Of a DNA stretch of 7,095 bases, positions 6,984 through 7,095 are shown in pieces. The notes beneath the pieces were generated by a model. That model searched no databases and was not told the DNA's origin. It saw nothing but the letters and a program-made list of their open reading frames with translations. The stretch spans positions 1 through 7,095 of the forward strand of contig JAHDGT010000237.1 of assembly GCA_020631675.1 (NCBI GenBank), read 5' to 3'. Made by a program: the position numbers and the translations under genes. Within the stretch, counting starts at the first letter, position 1; the number at the start of each line of letters is the position of its first letter. The DNA comes from Bacteroidota bacterium (GTDB taxonomy: Bacteria > Bacteroidota > Bacteroidia > Chitinophagales > UBA2359).

Positions 6984-7044
6984 CGTAACTCTAAGTAAAG
7001 TCTTGAGACCATACAACAGAGTGAAAGAGCGCACTTGAAAAATT

Positions 7045-7095
7045 CTAAAGTTTAAATTCAGCCCGTAGGACAAAAGCAAACTCTGTAATAATACA
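7045..7095 (-). CDS. Probable C-terminal end of a convergent minus-strand gene, possibly an outer-membrane beta-barrel protein
   Basis: From the right edge the minus strand reads 16 open codons, CIITEFAFVLRAEFKL, then TAG at 7047-7045. The last eleven residues alternate hydrophobic (F, F, L, A, F, L) with small or charged ones (A, V, R, E, K), the pattern of a final transmembrane beta-strand. Sequence of this kind is expected at the end of outer-membrane proteins. The downstream minus-strand hairpin and T-run support a gene ending here. The fragment is very short and could be a chance open frame, and no family can be assigned. A second minus-strand frame is open across the same bases but looks less protein-like. 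Confidence 0.4.
   Translation of the reverse strand, partial: CIITEFAFVLRAEFKL

Larger units (their letters stand above)
6739..7044. other. Convergent intergenic region with three inverted repeats
   Basis: No gene can be supported between the WD40 stop and the putative minus-strand stop at 7045. The 306 bases hold the strong terminator at 6760-6811, a weak inverted repeat AATCAA/TTGATT (6833-6838 and 6848-6853), the small hairpin at 6878-6896 and the long hairpin at 6920-6983. One minus-strand frame is open for about 44 codons from the right edge to a TAA at 6944-6946, but its composition is unremarkable and it runs through the hairpin arm. Confidence 0.6.

Noticed and set aside
1..7095. Search for CRISPR arrays, insertion-sequence ends, tRNA or rRNA genes, defence or toxin-antitoxin modules
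   Set aside because: No spaced identical repeats, transposase motifs, cloverleaf-like sequence or relevant protein motifs were seen. Both main genes read as long intact envelope genes.

Overview
The window looks like chromosomal DNA from a member of the Bacteroidota, AT-leaning at roughly 40-45 percent GC by eye. Three things point there. The large gene is a TamB-like protein with the Bacteroidota style of C-terminal domain. The second gene has a signal peptide with an A-x-A|Q cleavage site followed by WD40 repeats and a C-terminal domain that I associate with Bacteroidota envelope proteins. Neither long ORF has a clear Shine-Dalgarno start, except for a possible purine run before the second. 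I cannot name the genus.

Layout. Positions 1-287 are non-coding. They hold, at the extreme left, a minus-strand stretch that resembles a recurring Bacteroidota intergenic element cut by the window edge, and at 168-203 a short degenerate tandem array with CTTnGTGCTC units. Positions 288-5216 (+) encode a 1642-residue TamB/AsmA-like envelope protein starting at a TTG codon. A 97-bp gap follows, with a direct repeat and a perfect 12-bp palindrome. Positions 5314-6738 (+) encode a secreted or periplasmic seven-bladed WD40 protein with a proline-rich linker and a C-terminal beta-rich domain. A very strong hairpin terminator (23-bp perfect stem, 6-nt loop) closes this unit at 6760-6811. The remaining intergenic region contains two more inverted repeats, and the right edge probably catches the last 16 codons of a convergent minus-strand gene with a beta-barrel-like C-terminus (7045-7095). 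The hairpin at 6920-6983 followed by a T-run on the minus strand would be its terminator.

How the genes fit together. TamB-family proteins span the periplasm and are thought to move phospholipid to, or help assemble proteins in, the outer membrane, together with a BamA-superfamily partner that is not in this window. The WD40 protein is exported to the same compartment and lies in the same direction, so co-transcription is possible, but nothing in the sequence proves that the two work together. I found no defence system, mobile element, CRISPR array, tRNA or rRNA. The window is mostly ordinary core-envelope DNA, and the points most worth a second look are the non-coding elements at its two ends.
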